Assembly: GCA_001898505.1 (NCBI GenBank)
Contig: MKTZ01000001.1
Coordinates: forward strand, 372,001 to 436,000
Reading direction: 5' to 3'
DNA: 64,000 nt
From: Sphingobacteriales bacterium 50-39
GTDB taxonomy: Bacteria > Bacteroidota > Bacteroidia > Chitinophagales > Chitinophagaceae
Each line of letters begins with the position of its first letter. Position 1 is the first letter of the stretch. This document shows, in pieces, positions 34,383 to 43,124 of the stretch. Position numbers and translations under genes: made by a program. The notes below the pieces were generated by a model. That model searched no databases, was not told where the DNA came from, and worked only from the letters and a program-made list of their open reading frames with translations.

Positions 34383-36515
34383 CTATTTTAGGTGGTCCGT
34401 CATCCATTGCTTTCCAAAGTGGGCGGTGATGCGCAGGTAAGCTTCGGATGCGGCCCCATTGCCCCAGTCATAGATCGTAAATTCGCCGATGCCAATGCCT
34501 TCCTTTCCCGTGGCGCCCTCGTGACCGTAATTCTCCATCATAAATCCATAGTCCTCTTTGCCGAAAAAATCCCATTTTTTCTCCCATTGCTGTTTACTTC
34601 GTGGGTTGTCCGGGGAATACATCATGACAAAGGATGCTTTTAGCGCCGCCAGGCCGCGCTGGATATATTCCGGAGAATCGAGCTCTTTTCCATATTGCAG
34701 GATCAGCTCTGCGAAGAGGCTTTGCCGTGAGTCATTCCATTCCCCGTCCGCATTCATGACGCCAAATCCTCCAAGCACGTTGACATACATATAAGGCGGC
34801 TGCCAGCTGGCCTGGTACATCAGCATTTCGTCGAGCACGCGCCGGCCATAGCGCAGGTATTGGGTGTCGCGGGTGGTTTTGAAGGACGCATAGAGGGCCT
34901 GTGCCGTCCAGTACATGGAAAGGGTGTTTTGTTTGTACATGTCGTTGCGGGCGACTTTTTTCCCGACCAGCGTGTCCGATCCGTACCGGCTGCAGGACCA
35001 GTAGGTCTCGAAGTCCTCCCACCTGCCCTGAAAAATGATGTGGTCGATGACAGCCTGCATTGCCTTTAGGGCTGCCGTTTTGTACTTGCCGTTGCCGGTG
35101 AGTTCGTATAGTTTTAACAGGAAGGTTACGGACATGGAGGTTTCGGGTGAGCTGTCCAGCCAGGTCAATGGCTTTTTCGTATCCAGGTCCAGCCAGGCGG
35201 GGAAGAACCCGTCTGCGCGTTGTATCAGTAATAGGGCATCGGCGTAGCGTTTGGCATATTGCAATAAACGGTTGTCCTTTTCCAGCTCCTGGTACCAGTC
35301 CAGCATCAGCCAGGCGGTATAGCTCATATCCAGGATATGAAAGGGAGATCGTTTTACATCATTAGTGATGGGGTTGCGGTTGGAGTTGCCAAAATAATAG
35401 TTATCCCATCCTGTGGACCGGTGGAGCTGTTTACCATTCTTGGTTACCGTCTCCATGGGCGTGGCGATCACCGCATAAAAAAAACCGTCCTTTTGAGGGA
35501 AGGCGAGGGCCAGCTCCTTTGTCTGCCGTGCATAGTCCAGCAGCGTACTATCTTTTTTTTCGCGGGCATACCGGTACAGGCCCGAAGCGGACCTCAGGGA
35601 ACTGAACCAGGCCTGGTTCCAAATGGAACGCATCTCTCTTTCATCGACATCGCCTTTCCAGTTAGGGCTTTGGGTAACGTTGACGATAAATGCCGGGGCG
35701 CCTACTTTTTTATCACCCAGCGGGGGCGCCTGCCAGACGCTGTTTTTCCAGGAGCCGAAGGCCCACTGGTAGGTCTGGCTCACGCAAAGAGGGATGTTCC
35801 GGGCGGGGAGGGGTTCGCCTTGAAGGAAGAGGGAGCGTCCCCATCGGTCCCAGCAAAAAGAAAGCGGTTTTTTCCAGGGATCGAACAGCTGTGCGGTGTC
35901 ATCCGATGTGAAGAGATAAAATCCGACCGTCCTCCGGCCCGGAGGGTAGGAGGCTCCCCCCTTCCGGTAATACAATACGTGTTCCTTTATATAGGAGCGG
36001 CTCAGGCCCAGGGTCAGCCGGTGTGTCCGGGCATTCATGTCCATATACCAGCCGCTGTACGGATTGCTGGTATTGCCCGGCTGCCCGAGTATATCCAGGT
36101 CCGGCACGAGGATGAGCTGCCGGCGATCCGACTGAACGATCATGGCAGGCGTACGAAAGACATGCTGTGCGATGATATTGCTATCGGTGGGGGTCAGGTG
36201 CGGCGCCCAGTGAAAGGTCGGTGTAAAGGCCGGGTCGATGGTGATCTGCCAATCGTCCTGTTTTACGGAATCGGTGAGGTCCCAGCTGACCGTGACATGG
36301 ATCGATCCCTGCTGCCCGGGAGTGTATCGAACAGAAGGGGCTGCCGCTCCCATCCTGTCGTAGTGGATATCGCGTACATAAGCCTGCAAGGGCAGGGGAA
36401 GCGCCGGCTGTTGCGTCTGGCAGACCCCGCGATGGGGAGACAAGGCAATCAATGCGGCTGCGAGCGAAGCGCGGACAGCCGGCGCCCAATGGGATAAGAA
36501 GGGGAGAGCGTTCAT
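34383..36515 (-). CDS. Secreted protein of unrecognised family, probable (alpha/alpha)6-barrel carbohydrate-active enzyme
   Basis: A 710-aa protein with an N-terminal signal (about residues 1-33, hydrophobic ASLAAALIALS then GVCQTQ). Residues about 40-290 are beta-rich and contain many Trp/Tyr (SWDLTDSVKQDDW, NPYSGWYMDMNAR, CWDRWGRSLF), a possible beta-sandwich. Residues about 300-700 are helical repeats typical of alpha/alpha toroids (ASGLYRYAREKKDSTLLDYA, YTAWLMLDWYQELEKDNRLL, YADALLLIQRADGFFPAWLD, YWTAQALYASFKTTRDTQYL). Conserved-looking acidic/His clusters include DSSPETSMSVTF, DFETYWSCS, DGEWNDSRQ and MMENYGHEG. This looks like a glycosidase or lyase, but I do not recognise a family. It lies between susD (23 bp) and lacI (14 bp) and is the only possible enzyme of PUL B. 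Confidence 0.75.
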   Translation of the reverse strand: MNALPFLSHWAPAVRASLAAALIALSPHRGVCQTQQPALPLPLQAYVRDIHYDRMGAAAPSVRYTPGQQGSIHVTVSWDLTDSVKQDDWQITIDPAFTPTFHWAPHLTPTDSNIIAQHVFRTPAMIVQSDRRQLILVPDLDILGQPGNTSNPYSGWYMDMNARTHRLTLGLSRSYIKEHVLYYRKGGASYPPGRRTVGFYLFTSDDTAQLFDPWKKPLSFCWDRWGRSLFLQGEPLPARNIPLCVSQTYQWAFGSWKNSVWQAPPLGDKKVGAPAFIVNVTQSPNWKGDVDEREMRSIWNQAWFSSLRSASGLYRYAREKKDSTLLDYARQTKELALAFPQKDGFFYAVIATPMETVTKNGKQLHRSTGWDNYYFGNSNRNPITNDVKRSPFHILDMSYTAWLMLDWYQELEKDNRLLQYAKRYADALLLIQRADGFFPAWLDLDTKKPLTWLDSSPETSMSVTFLLKLYELTGNGKYKTAALKAMQAVIDHIIFQGRWEDFETYWSCSRYGSDTLVGKKVARNDMYKQNTLSMYWTAQALYASFKTTRDTQYLRYGRRVLDEMLMYQASWQPPYMYVNVLGGFGVMNADGEWNDSRQSLFAELILQYGKELDSPEYIQRGLAALKASFVMMYSPDNPRSKQQWEKKWDFFGKEDYGFMMENYGHEGATGKEGIGIGEFTIYDWGNGAASEAYLRITAHFGKQWMTDHLK

Positions 36516-36538
36516 AGATCGAAGATTTTCATCGTCCT

Positions 36539-37984
36539 CTAATTGCTGTATCCGGGGTTTTGTTTTACGAGGGTATTGGTCTGTAATTCCGTATTGGGTA
36601 TCGGCGCCAGTAAATTGTGTGCATCGATGCTGATATTATTACCCGGGAACTCATGCGCCAAATTTGTATTCATGATGGAAATGGCCGCCGATTGTCCCAT
36701 GCGCAGCAGGTCGTGCCACCGGTGGCATTCAAAAGCCAGCTCCACTTGTCGTTCGTGCATGAGCTTTTCGATAAAGGTCCCCGGTGTGGCCGAGCTGATC
36801 GGCCCTAAATTGGCCCTTTGACGGACGTCGTTGATCTGGCCATATGCTTCCGTGGTCTCTCCCAGGGCTTCCGCCAGCAGCAGCTTGGCATCTGCGTAGC
36901 GCAGGATGGGGAAGTCCGTATTGGCGTCATTGCCCACGGCAACACCGGGGTCTTTGAACTTTTTGATATAGGGCCGGCCGCCCGGGTCGTATGCGATGGA
37001 GGCAGCAAGCCTGGTATCGCCTGCCTCATAGGCGTTGATGAGGTCCTGGGTGGGTGTATTGGGGGAAGTGCTTCCATTGGTGCCGCCCGGAACGTTCAGA
37101 GAAGGCGGTGCAAAGAAATTCCAGAACGGGCAGCCATTGAGCGGCGGGAGGAATTGGATCTCGAAGATGGATTCCGGGGAATTCTTTGTTCCGGGTGTCC
37201 AGATATCTGCATAGTTGGTCAGCAGGGAATAGGGTGATCCAGGGAAGACTACTTTCCGAAGTACGGTAACTGCCGAGGCATTGTCCCCTTTTTGCAGATA
37301 TACTTTCCCCAGCAGCGCGTTGGCGGCAAAGGAAGTGGCGCGGCCGATGTCGGAGCCCGTGTAGTTGGGGGGCAGATTGGCAGCGGCGGTCTGGAGGTCG
37401 GTGATGATCTGCAGGTACATGGAGTCCGTGCTGGCTCTGGCGAGATTGTTGTTCCCGGCGAGCGAGGTGGTTTCGTGAATGCGTAAGGGTACGGGGCCAT
37501 AGTCCTGGAGCAATAGGAAATAGACCTGAGCCCGTATGAACTGGGCCTCTCCCACGATCTGCGCTTTCTTGGTGGCATCCATGGTGGCGCCGGGCGCCCT
37601 GTCGATGACTGCGTTGCAGAGGTTGATGCAATTATAGGCCAGGGCCCACATACCGGTGATGGAGGTATTGCCCGACTGAACGGTGAAATTGTCCACCGCC
37701 TTGTGTTCCGTCTGCCGGCCGAAGTCCTGGTTGGTGTTGTCGGAGCGTGTCTCTTCGAGATTGTATAAGGCAAGTTCGGAACCGGTATAGATATTTTTAT
37801 GGGCCGAGTATACGCCGTATATCGCTGCCGTCATATCCGCCTGGTTCTTGAAGAACTGTTGTTTGGGGATCCTGTCCACCGGAACGACATCGAGAAAGTC
37901 TTTTGTACAGGAGGAAAGTATCACGATAAAGAGCAAACTGCCTATGCTGATCTTACGGGCTTTGTGTTGGATTGTATAGGACAT
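36539..37984 (-). CDS. SusD/RagB-type glycan-binding lipoprotein (PUL B)
   Basis: A 481-aa surface lipoprotein. The signal ends with LSSC (Cys26) followed by TKDFLDVVP, the standard SusD start. Family segments are present: AAIYGVYSAHKNIY, NCINLCNAVIDRAPG, EAQFIRAQVYFLLLQDYGPVPL, ALLGKVYLQKGD, FPILRYADAKLLLAEALGE and the C-terminal ERQVELAFECHRWHDLLRMG. It is in the usual place, 13 bp after susC, and pairs with it as the lid of the outer-membrane importer. It is shorter than the PUL A homologue and clearly from another subfamily. Confidence 0.96.
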   Translation of the reverse strand: MSYTIQHKARKISIGSLLFIVILSSCTKDFLDVVPVDRIPKQQFFKNQADMTAAIYGVYSAHKNIYTGSELALYNLEETRSDNTNQDFGRQTEHKAVDNFTVQSGNTSITGMWALAYNCINLCNAVIDRAPGATMDATKKAQIVGEAQFIRAQVYFLLLQDYGPVPLRIHETTSLAGNNNLARASTDSMYLQIITDLQTAAANLPPNYTGSDIGRATSFAANALLGKVYLQKGDNASAVTVLRKVVFPGSPYSLLTNYADIWTPGTKNSPESIFEIQFLPPLNGCPFWNFFAPPSLNVPGGTNGSTSPNTPTQDLINAYEAGDTRLAASIAYDPGGRPYIKKFKDPGVAVGNDANTDFPILRYADAKLLLAEALGETTEAYGQINDVRQRANLGPISSATPGTFIEKLMHERQVELAFECHRWHDLLRMGQSAAISIMNTNLAHEFPGNNISIDAHNLLAPIPNTELQTNTLVKQNPGYSN

Positions 37985-37997
37985 AGTGATAGCTTTT

Positions 37998-40900
37998 TTA
38001 GAATGAAAAATTGATACCTAATGTAAATATCCTTGGCAGGGGAGCCGTGGCCACCGAATTGAGACCTAAGGTCTTGTGGTCGCCGAATATCTGGGTGTCG
38101 AAGCCGTTCCGGACTGCCTGGGGATTGCCGCCGCGGTATTGTGAAAATGTCCACAGGTTCTCGACCGACACATAGGCCCGGAGATCATTGACCAGTAGTT
38201 TCCTGCTGATGCCCGGGGGAATGGTATAGGACAGGTTGAGATTCCTGATCCGCAGGTAATCTGTTTTTTGCACTTCCCAGGATGATACTGCGCCTACATC
38301 ATTGTATCCCGCCCTGGGTGTGTGGCCGTTGCCCGGCTGAGAGGGAGAGATATAGCGGCCGTCATAAAAGAAATGGTCCATATTGGTGTTGTAAGTATGG
38401 AGGCTCATGATCTGATAGACAAAATCCAGCATTTTGGCGCCTGCCTGGCCTTGCAGCAAGGCGGAGAACCTAAAGTTCTTATAGCGTACGCTGGTATTGA
38501 TCCCATAGAGCCAGCGCGGATTGTTGTCCCCGACCAGCACACCGTCTGCGCCGTTGAAGGCATCGATGATACCGTCTTTGTTGACGTCAAGGAACTTATA
38601 GTCTCCGGCCATGTCCCCGACCGCCTTTTTGGCCACCTTGGGATCGTTGATATCGGCCTGTGACAATATGCCGATCTGTTGCAACGCATGTTCCTGTTCC
38701 AGCGGTCCGCCGATCTGTGTCACCAATACTGCAAAAAACTGGTAGAGGGGCGCCCCCGTGGGGCCCAGTTTCAGCACCTTCTGACGCAGGTGAGAGACGT
38801 TGAAGCCGATGTCCCATCCGAAATCCGACTGCTTGATGATATTGGCATTGACCGAAAGTTCGTATCCCCACTTGCGCATGCTGCCGATATTTTCAAGATT
38901 TCCACCATAGCCCGTAGAGGTTGGGACGTTCACATTCAGCAGCAGGCCGTCGCTGGTATTGGAAAAGTAATCGGCTGTGATACTAACGCGATTGTACAGG
39001 CCAAGGTCAAGTCCGATGTCCGTCTGTTTCGACTTCTCCCAGGAGAGGTCCGGGTTTCCCGGATCGCCGTTGACATAACCGACGACGTTGGTGTTGCCGA
39101 AGGAATGATTGACCGAGACCAGGCTGGACTTGGATGTGAAGTCACCGATGAAATTGCTTCCCGAGATACCGTAGCTGGCCCTGATCTTGGCATGGTCCAC
39201 CGCCTTGACACCCAGCATAAAGTCCTCGTTGGACAAGTTCCAGGCCGCCGCTACGGATGGGAATACGCCCCATAGTTTATTGGCGCCGAAGCGGGAGCTG
39301 CCATCCCTTCGTACGGTGGCTGTCAGCAGGTATCTGTCTTTATAGGCATAGTTGGCGCGGGCAAGATAGGAGAGGAGTGTATTGCCTGAAGCGCCGGAGA
39401 ATGCGCTTTGGTTCGCACCGAAGCCGATGGTCTGTGCGAGATTGCTGGAGAAGGTGTTTGCATTGGCGCCTGTAATGGTAAAGTCCACTTTCTGTACCGT
39501 ATAGCCGCCCAACAATTCCAGCTTATGATCTTTGGCCAGCACCGTCTTGTAGGTGAGGGTATTTTCGTTGAGCCAGTTGATCGTGCGGGATGAATTGAGC
39601 TCCAGGGCTGTTACAGGGTATAATGCCTGGCCGTTGAGTCCCTTAGCCTGGAACAGCCGGTAGTTGTTATCGTTGAGGTTGGCGCCGATGGAGCTTTTGA
39701 ACGACAGACCTTTCAGGATATCTACCTGGACGAATGCATTGGAGAGCAGGTACATGCTCTTATTGGACTGATGGTAATTGGCTGCGATGGTCATCGGGTT
39801 GACCATGGCTTTGTTCAGTATGCCGAAAGAGTTGGGATCGGAGGGAGTGCCGTCCTTGTTAAAGGCGGGGATGATGGGTGGCAGCAGCACTGCGGCGCCG
39901 GCCAGGGCGGAGAAGTCGTCCTCGGGTGCGCTCAATCGCTGTACGGTGAAGCTGGGAGCGAGGTTGAGGCCGATGGTGATGCGTTTGGAGGCTTTGTAAT
40001 CGAGTTTCATGCGGGCCGTATACATATCATATCCGGCATTGAGCAGGATGTCGTCCTGGTTGAGGAATCCACCGGAGAACATATAGTTCAGTTTTTCGGT
40101 GCCGCCGGAGATCGTTGCGTTATAATCCCGGAAGGGAGCTGTTCTATAAATCAAGTCCTGCCAGTTGGTGCTGGTCCCGTCCCAGTTGGTGATCCATGAG
40201 GGCAGGGGAGTGCCTGCAAACTGGAATTTTTCCTTATACCATTCTATGTATTCGGCTCCATTCAATGTTTTGTAGAAATCGTGTTTATTGGCTTTTGAGA
40301 ACCCCGTTTTGAGGCTTACGTCTACTTTGGAAAGACCAGCCTTGCCTGTTTTGGTGGTAATGATAACGACCCCGTTGGCGCCGCGAGAGCCATAAATGGC
40401 GGTGGAAGAGGCGTCCTTCAATATATCGATGGAAAGGATATTGGAGGGGTTGACTGCGGCGGCGCTGTTGGCATCGGTGGGGAATCCGTCGATGACGAAG
40501 AGGGGTTCCCTGTCGCCGGAGATGGTGCCGATCCCGCGGATGGTTATTTCGGAGATATTACCCGGCTTGGCGCTTCGCGGGGCGACATCGATGCCAGGAA
40601 CCGTGCCTGCCAGTGCGTCCTCGTAGGAACTGACCGGTCTTTGTTCTATCTGGGCGGCGGATACGGAAGCGATGGAGCCTGTGAGGTCTTTGCGTCGCTG
40701 TGTACCATAACCTACGACGACGACGTCGTTGAGCTGTTTTATATCCGTGTCGAGGTGGATGTCGAGGCGGCCCGTCTGGTTCACCGCTATTTCTTTGGTG
40801 GTGTAGCCAACCGCGCTGACGACGAGTACCGGACCAATGATATTATCGGGGACATCGATGCTGAAGGCGCCTTTATCATCCGCGGTGACGGCGATGGCAG

Positions 40901-41087
40901 TGCCTTTGACCGAAATGCTGGCGCCAGCCAGCGGGGAGCCGTCGGAGCTGTGTATATGTCCTGTAACGGTCCGGAACAGATGTATCCGGTCATGCTTTGG
41001 AGTTCCAAGGGTAATCGAAGGAGGGAAGGTCAGCAGGCTACAGATCAATAATGAAAGCAGCAGCGGGAATGCAGGCAATCGTCTCAT
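37998..41087 (-). CDS. SusC/RagA-type TonB-linked outer-membrane transporter (PUL B)
   Basis: A 1029-aa glycan importer: signal peptide (MRRLPAFPLLLSLLICSLL), CarboxypepD_reg domain (TVTGHIHSSDGSPLAGAS), linker DVVVVGYG, plug domain with SSTAIYGSRGANGVVIITT, and a barrel ending in IFTLGINFSF. No STN domain is present, consistent with LacI rather than sigma/FecR control. It is first in a four-gene leftward operon. From the predicted promoter at 41284-41314 the leader is about 190 nt. Confidence 0.97.
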   Translation of the reverse strand: MRRLPAFPLLLSLLICSLLTFPPSITLGTPKHDRIHLFRTVTGHIHSSDGSPLAGASISVKGTAIAVTADDKGAFSIDVPDNIIGPVLVVSAVGYTTKEIAVNQTGRLDIHLDTDIKQLNDVVVVGYGTQRRKDLTGSIASVSAAQIEQRPVSSYEDALAGTVPGIDVAPRSAKPGNISEITIRGIGTISGDREPLFVIDGFPTDANSAAAVNPSNILSIDILKDASSTAIYGSRGANGVVIITTKTGKAGLSKVDVSLKTGFSKANKHDFYKTLNGAEYIEWYKEKFQFAGTPLPSWITNWDGTSTNWQDLIYRTAPFRDYNATISGGTEKLNYMFSGGFLNQDDILLNAGYDMYTARMKLDYKASKRITIGLNLAPSFTVQRLSAPEDDFSALAGAAVLLPPIIPAFNKDGTPSDPNSFGILNKAMVNPMTIAANYHQSNKSMYLLSNAFVQVDILKGLSFKSSIGANLNDNNYRLFQAKGLNGQALYPVTALELNSSRTINWLNENTLTYKTVLAKDHKLELLGGYTVQKVDFTITGANANTFSSNLAQTIGFGANQSAFSGASGNTLLSYLARANYAYKDRYLLTATVRRDGSSRFGANKLWGVFPSVAAAWNLSNEDFMLGVKAVDHAKIRASYGISGSNFIGDFTSKSSLVSVNHSFGNTNVVGYVNGDPGNPDLSWEKSKQTDIGLDLGLYNRVSITADYFSNTSDGLLLNVNVPTSTGYGGNLENIGSMRKWGYELSVNANIIKQSDFGWDIGFNVSHLRQKVLKLGPTGAPLYQFFAVLVTQIGGPLEQEHALQQIGILSQADINDPKVAKKAVGDMAGDYKFLDVNKDGIIDAFNGADGVLVGDNNPRWLYGINTSVRYKNFRFSALLQGQAGAKMLDFVYQIMSLHTYNTNMDHFFYDGRYISPSQPGNGHTPRAGYNDVGAVSSWEVQKTDYLRIRNLNLSYTIPPGISRKLLVNDLRAYVSVENLWTFSQYRGGNPQAVRNGFDTQIFGDHKTLGLNSVATAPLPRIFTLGINFSF

Positions 41088-41213
41088 AAATTATGGTTTG
41101 GCGTTAAGAATGGATATATAAATGGAGGGGGCGGCCGGAGGAGGGCCGGGTAACCGGGAAACCAGGAGGTGAATGGACTGGGACCACGACTGACATTTAA
41201 GATTGAAACAAGC

Positions 41214-41225
41214 TTAAACGTTTAA
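41214..41225. promoter_or_regulatory. LacI-type palindrome O1 of PUL B
   Basis: TTAAACGTTTAA, a perfect 12-bp palindrome centred on CG as in LacI/GalR operators. It lies in the leader region downstream of the predicted transcription start of the PUL B operon. Confidence 0.7.
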
Positions 41226-41240
41226 ACTTTATTCAAGTCA

Positions 41241-41263
41241 TTACGTAACAGTTCGTTACGTAA
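41241..41263. promoter_or_regulatory. Inverted repeat TTACGTAAC-N5-GTTACGTAA
   Basis: A perfect 9-bp inverted repeat separated by 5 bp in the PUL B leader. The form differs from the LacI-like sites (no AAACGTTT core), so it may bind another protein or form an RNA stem in the leader transcript. Confidence 0.55.
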
Positions 41264-41265
41264 AT

Positions 41266-41287
41266 TTTGCTTAAACGCTTAAGCAAA
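41266..41287. promoter_or_regulatory. LacI-type palindrome O2 of PUL B, over -7 and start point
   Basis: Arms TTTGCTTAA and TTAAGCAAA flank ACGC: a 22-bp dyad with 9-bp perfect arms. It overlaps part of the -7 element and the expected start point of the leftward promoter, where a bound repressor would block initiation. Confidence 0.7.
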
Positions 41288-41314
41288 TATAATGTTAAAC
41301 GTTTAACAAGCAAA
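41284..41314 (-). promoter_or_regulatory. Bacteroidota-type promoter of PUL B
   Basis: On the minus strand TTTG (41314-41311), a 19-bp spacer, then TATATTTG (41291-41284), an exact fit to the Bacteroidota consensus TTTG-N19-TAnnTTTG. The start point is expected near 41277, giving a leader of about 190 nt before susC. Operators lie in the spacer and over the -7 element. Confidence 0.75.
41293..41308. promoter_or_regulatory. LacI-type palindrome O3 of PUL B, in promoter spacer
   Basis: TGTTAAACGTTTAACA, a perfect 16-bp palindrome centred on CG, placed between the -33 and -7 elements of the PUL B promoter. Confidence 0.75.
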
Positions 41315-41354
41315 TTTTTTTTCAAGGCAATTGTGGGGAGAGGGATAATGCTAT

Positions 41355-41381
41355 AAAAAAACCGCCTGGAAGGCGGTTTTT
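41355..41381. terminator. Bidirectional rho-independent terminator
   Basis: A run of A, the stem ACCGCC / GGCGGT with loop TGGAA, then a run of T. It lies between the PUL B promoter region and the end of the PepSY-like gene and fits termination of the leftward PepSY-like transcript, insulating PUL B. Confidence 0.85.
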
Positions 41382-41416
41382 GCTGGGGGTGTTGGCGGGC
41401 CGGTCGGGAGCAGGGG

Positions 41417-41854
41417 CTAATCCATTTCCTTCTTTAAGAAATTCCCTTGTTGATCGAAAACGAGATCTTTTCCTTTGACCTCGGCCTCGTAGGTGATCTT
41501 ACCTTTTGCATCTGTGACCTTGCCTGCTTCGGTGATCTTTGTGTCCGGATAGTGTGCCTTTACATAGGTGACGACGCCGGGGGGCAAGTCGGCGACGGGT
41601 ATTGCAACGACTATTTCAACGAAAGTGCCATCGGGAGTAAAGACGACGGAGTTATCCTCTTTTGATCTCCCGCCCCAGTTGGCTTCAAAATTTCCTTTTT
41701 CTTTTTCCCATGTGACGTTGCTGGCGGAGGGGTATTTTTTTTGCAGAGCGGTTTTTACGGCCTCCGGTACGTCGGCGCTTTTTACTTTTTGGGCGGTGAC
41801 TGTTGTTGTTGTCAGCGACAGGGTGATGATGGTCAGTAAGAGTGTTTGTTTCAT
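41417..41854 (-). CDS. Periplasmic PepSY-like protein (BLIP-like repeat)
   Basis: A 145-aa secreted protein; ATG 41854 (MKQTLLLTIITLSL) gives a clean signal peptide cut near TVTAQ. The mature part holds two PepSY-like (PF11396-type) repeats: VPEAVKTALQKKYPSASNVTWEKEK and LPPGVVTYVKAHYPDTKITEA, each followed by a beta-hairpin (FEANW; YEAEV). Such proteins are common in Bacteroidota periplasm, with no known biochemical role. It is transcribed leftward and ends just before the terminator at 41355. Confidence 0.85.
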   Translation of the reverse strand: MKQTLLLTIITLSLTTTTVTAQKVKSADVPEAVKTALQKKYPSASNVTWEKEKGNFEANWGGRSKEDNSVVFTPDGTFVEIVVAIPVADLPPGVVTYVKAHYPDTKITEAGKVTDAKGKITYEAEVKGKDLVFDQQGNFLKKEMD

Positions 41855-41943
41855 GATCAAGCTATTTTGTGTGGGATAATATTAGGATGTTATTCTGGAG
41901 GGATTTGGGAGGGAAGATGGGGGGATTTTGTCCGAAATAAAAA

Positions 41944-41967
41944 GAGTGCCGGAGGAATCCGGCACTC
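41944..41967 (-). terminator. Rho-independent terminator of DUF4382 gene
   Basis: A perfect 10-bp stem GAGTGCCGGA / TCCGGCACTC with loop GGAA. On the minus strand it is followed by TTTTTATTT, a good U-tract, 35 bp after the DUF4382 stop. Confidence 0.9.
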
Positions 41968-42001
41968 GAGACCAAACCTATATTTGAACTCTGAAACTAA
42001 C

Positions 42002-42943
42002 CTATTGATGTAAGATTACCGATGGCATGTGTGTCTCTTCTCCGGCATGGACCTGGACATTATTGATGGTGCTATCCCGGAAGGGGGCCGTTGCTTTGAA
42101 GGTGACGGAGTAGGCGGCTGGTTTCAATCCTCTCAGCTGGAACTCGCCTTCATCTTCAGGAATGGCGTAAGCGGTGTCTGTGCCATTTACCGCCATTACC
42201 AATGCGTGTGCCTGCGCGGGTCCAACCCTGCCTTCAATTCTGCCTGTATTTTCGTCAGAGAAGGAATTAATCCTTGGTTGGAGGCAGTAACTGCCGTCGT
42301 CGAACTCGATGGAGTGGGCGATGTCAAAATCCAGGCGGATGCGGATCTGTCCGCCGCCGACGGTATCGATGGCGTTGGAGGGGACCCGGACATACACGTA
42401 GGGCTTGCCGTCGCAGATCGTGAGCGGATAAGTATGCGTGCTGTCAACCACCACGCTGTTGCCGGCGCCGAGGGTAATCCGTATTCTCGTCACTTTTCCG
42501 GCGAACGCGGTTCCGGTAGCAAGCAAGGTATCCACTCCATTCTTTAATTTCAGGAGGTCATAAAGTCCCGGACGGATATTTAGCGTGTCCCACTGCCCGA
42601 ACCGATCGCCTCTGTGGCGGCCTTCATCCTGTCCGTCGTTGCCATTCCCGTTCCCATTTCCATTTCCGTTGCCATTCCCGTTATCGTCCCCTTCGTGGTC
42701 GTCGTCATAGTAATCATCGTCATGATGAATGCGTCCGGTGTCCACCTTGACCTCTACATAGCGGATATCGACCAGTACGCTCGTAAGGTTTGGTACGGGG
42801 TCGTCATTCAGATATACATTGATCCTCTGCCGGCCGGCAGGTACCGTATTGCCGGAGGTATTCTTCGTGCAGGCTATGGCGAATAGCAGGACTGTCGATG
42901 AGAGGATGAGCCCGGCCCCAATGGTAGTTTTTAAAGTATTCAT
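42002..42943 (-). CDS. DUF4382 lipoprotein with Asp-rich and (Asn-Gly)7 insert
   Basis: A 313-aa lipoprotein (lipobox AIAC, Cys25). Residues about 40-215 form a DUF4382 domain (INVYLNDDPVPNLTSVLVDI, EVKVDTG, GLYDLLKLKNGVDTLLATG, RIRITLGAGN), and the rest is a carboxypeptidase-regulatory-like beta-sandwich (GRIEGRVGPAQAH, FQLRGLKPAAYSVTF). Between strands of the first domain (residues about 73-110) is a low-complexity insert: alternating Asp/Tyr/His, then seven Asn-Gly pairs encoded by a hexanucleotide repeat (42641-42682). The Asp-rich part may bind cations. Function is unknown. The gene stands alone with its own terminator. Confidence 0.88.
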   Translation of the reverse strand: MNTLKTTIGAGLILSSTVLLFAIACTKNTSGNTVPAGRQRINVYLNDDPVPNLTSVLVDIRYVEVKVDTGRIHHDDDYYDDDHEGDDNGNGNGNGNGNGNGNDGQDEGRHRGDRFGQWDTLNIRPGLYDLLKLKNGVDTLLATGTAFAGKVTRIRITLGAGNSVVVDSTHTYPLTICDGKPYVYVRVPSNAIDTVGGGQIRIRLDFDIAHSIEFDDGSYCLQPRINSFSDENTGRIEGRVGPAQAHALVMAVNGTDTAYAIPEDEGEFQLRGLKPAAYSVTFKATAPFRDSTINNVQVHAGEETHMPSVILHQ

Positions 42944-43124
42944 TATCGTGGTGTTAAAAATTTCTAATGTGCGTTAACAATTCAGGATCGTAATTTGAGC
43001 TGGTAATTTGCTAACCTATTATTAAAGACTTGCGAATGGGACCCCTGGTCCTAGCGAGCGGGAAAGAATTTTCAAGCACATCCTGTGTCGCAAGCATGCT
43101 AAATCTATAACCCATTCTATTACA

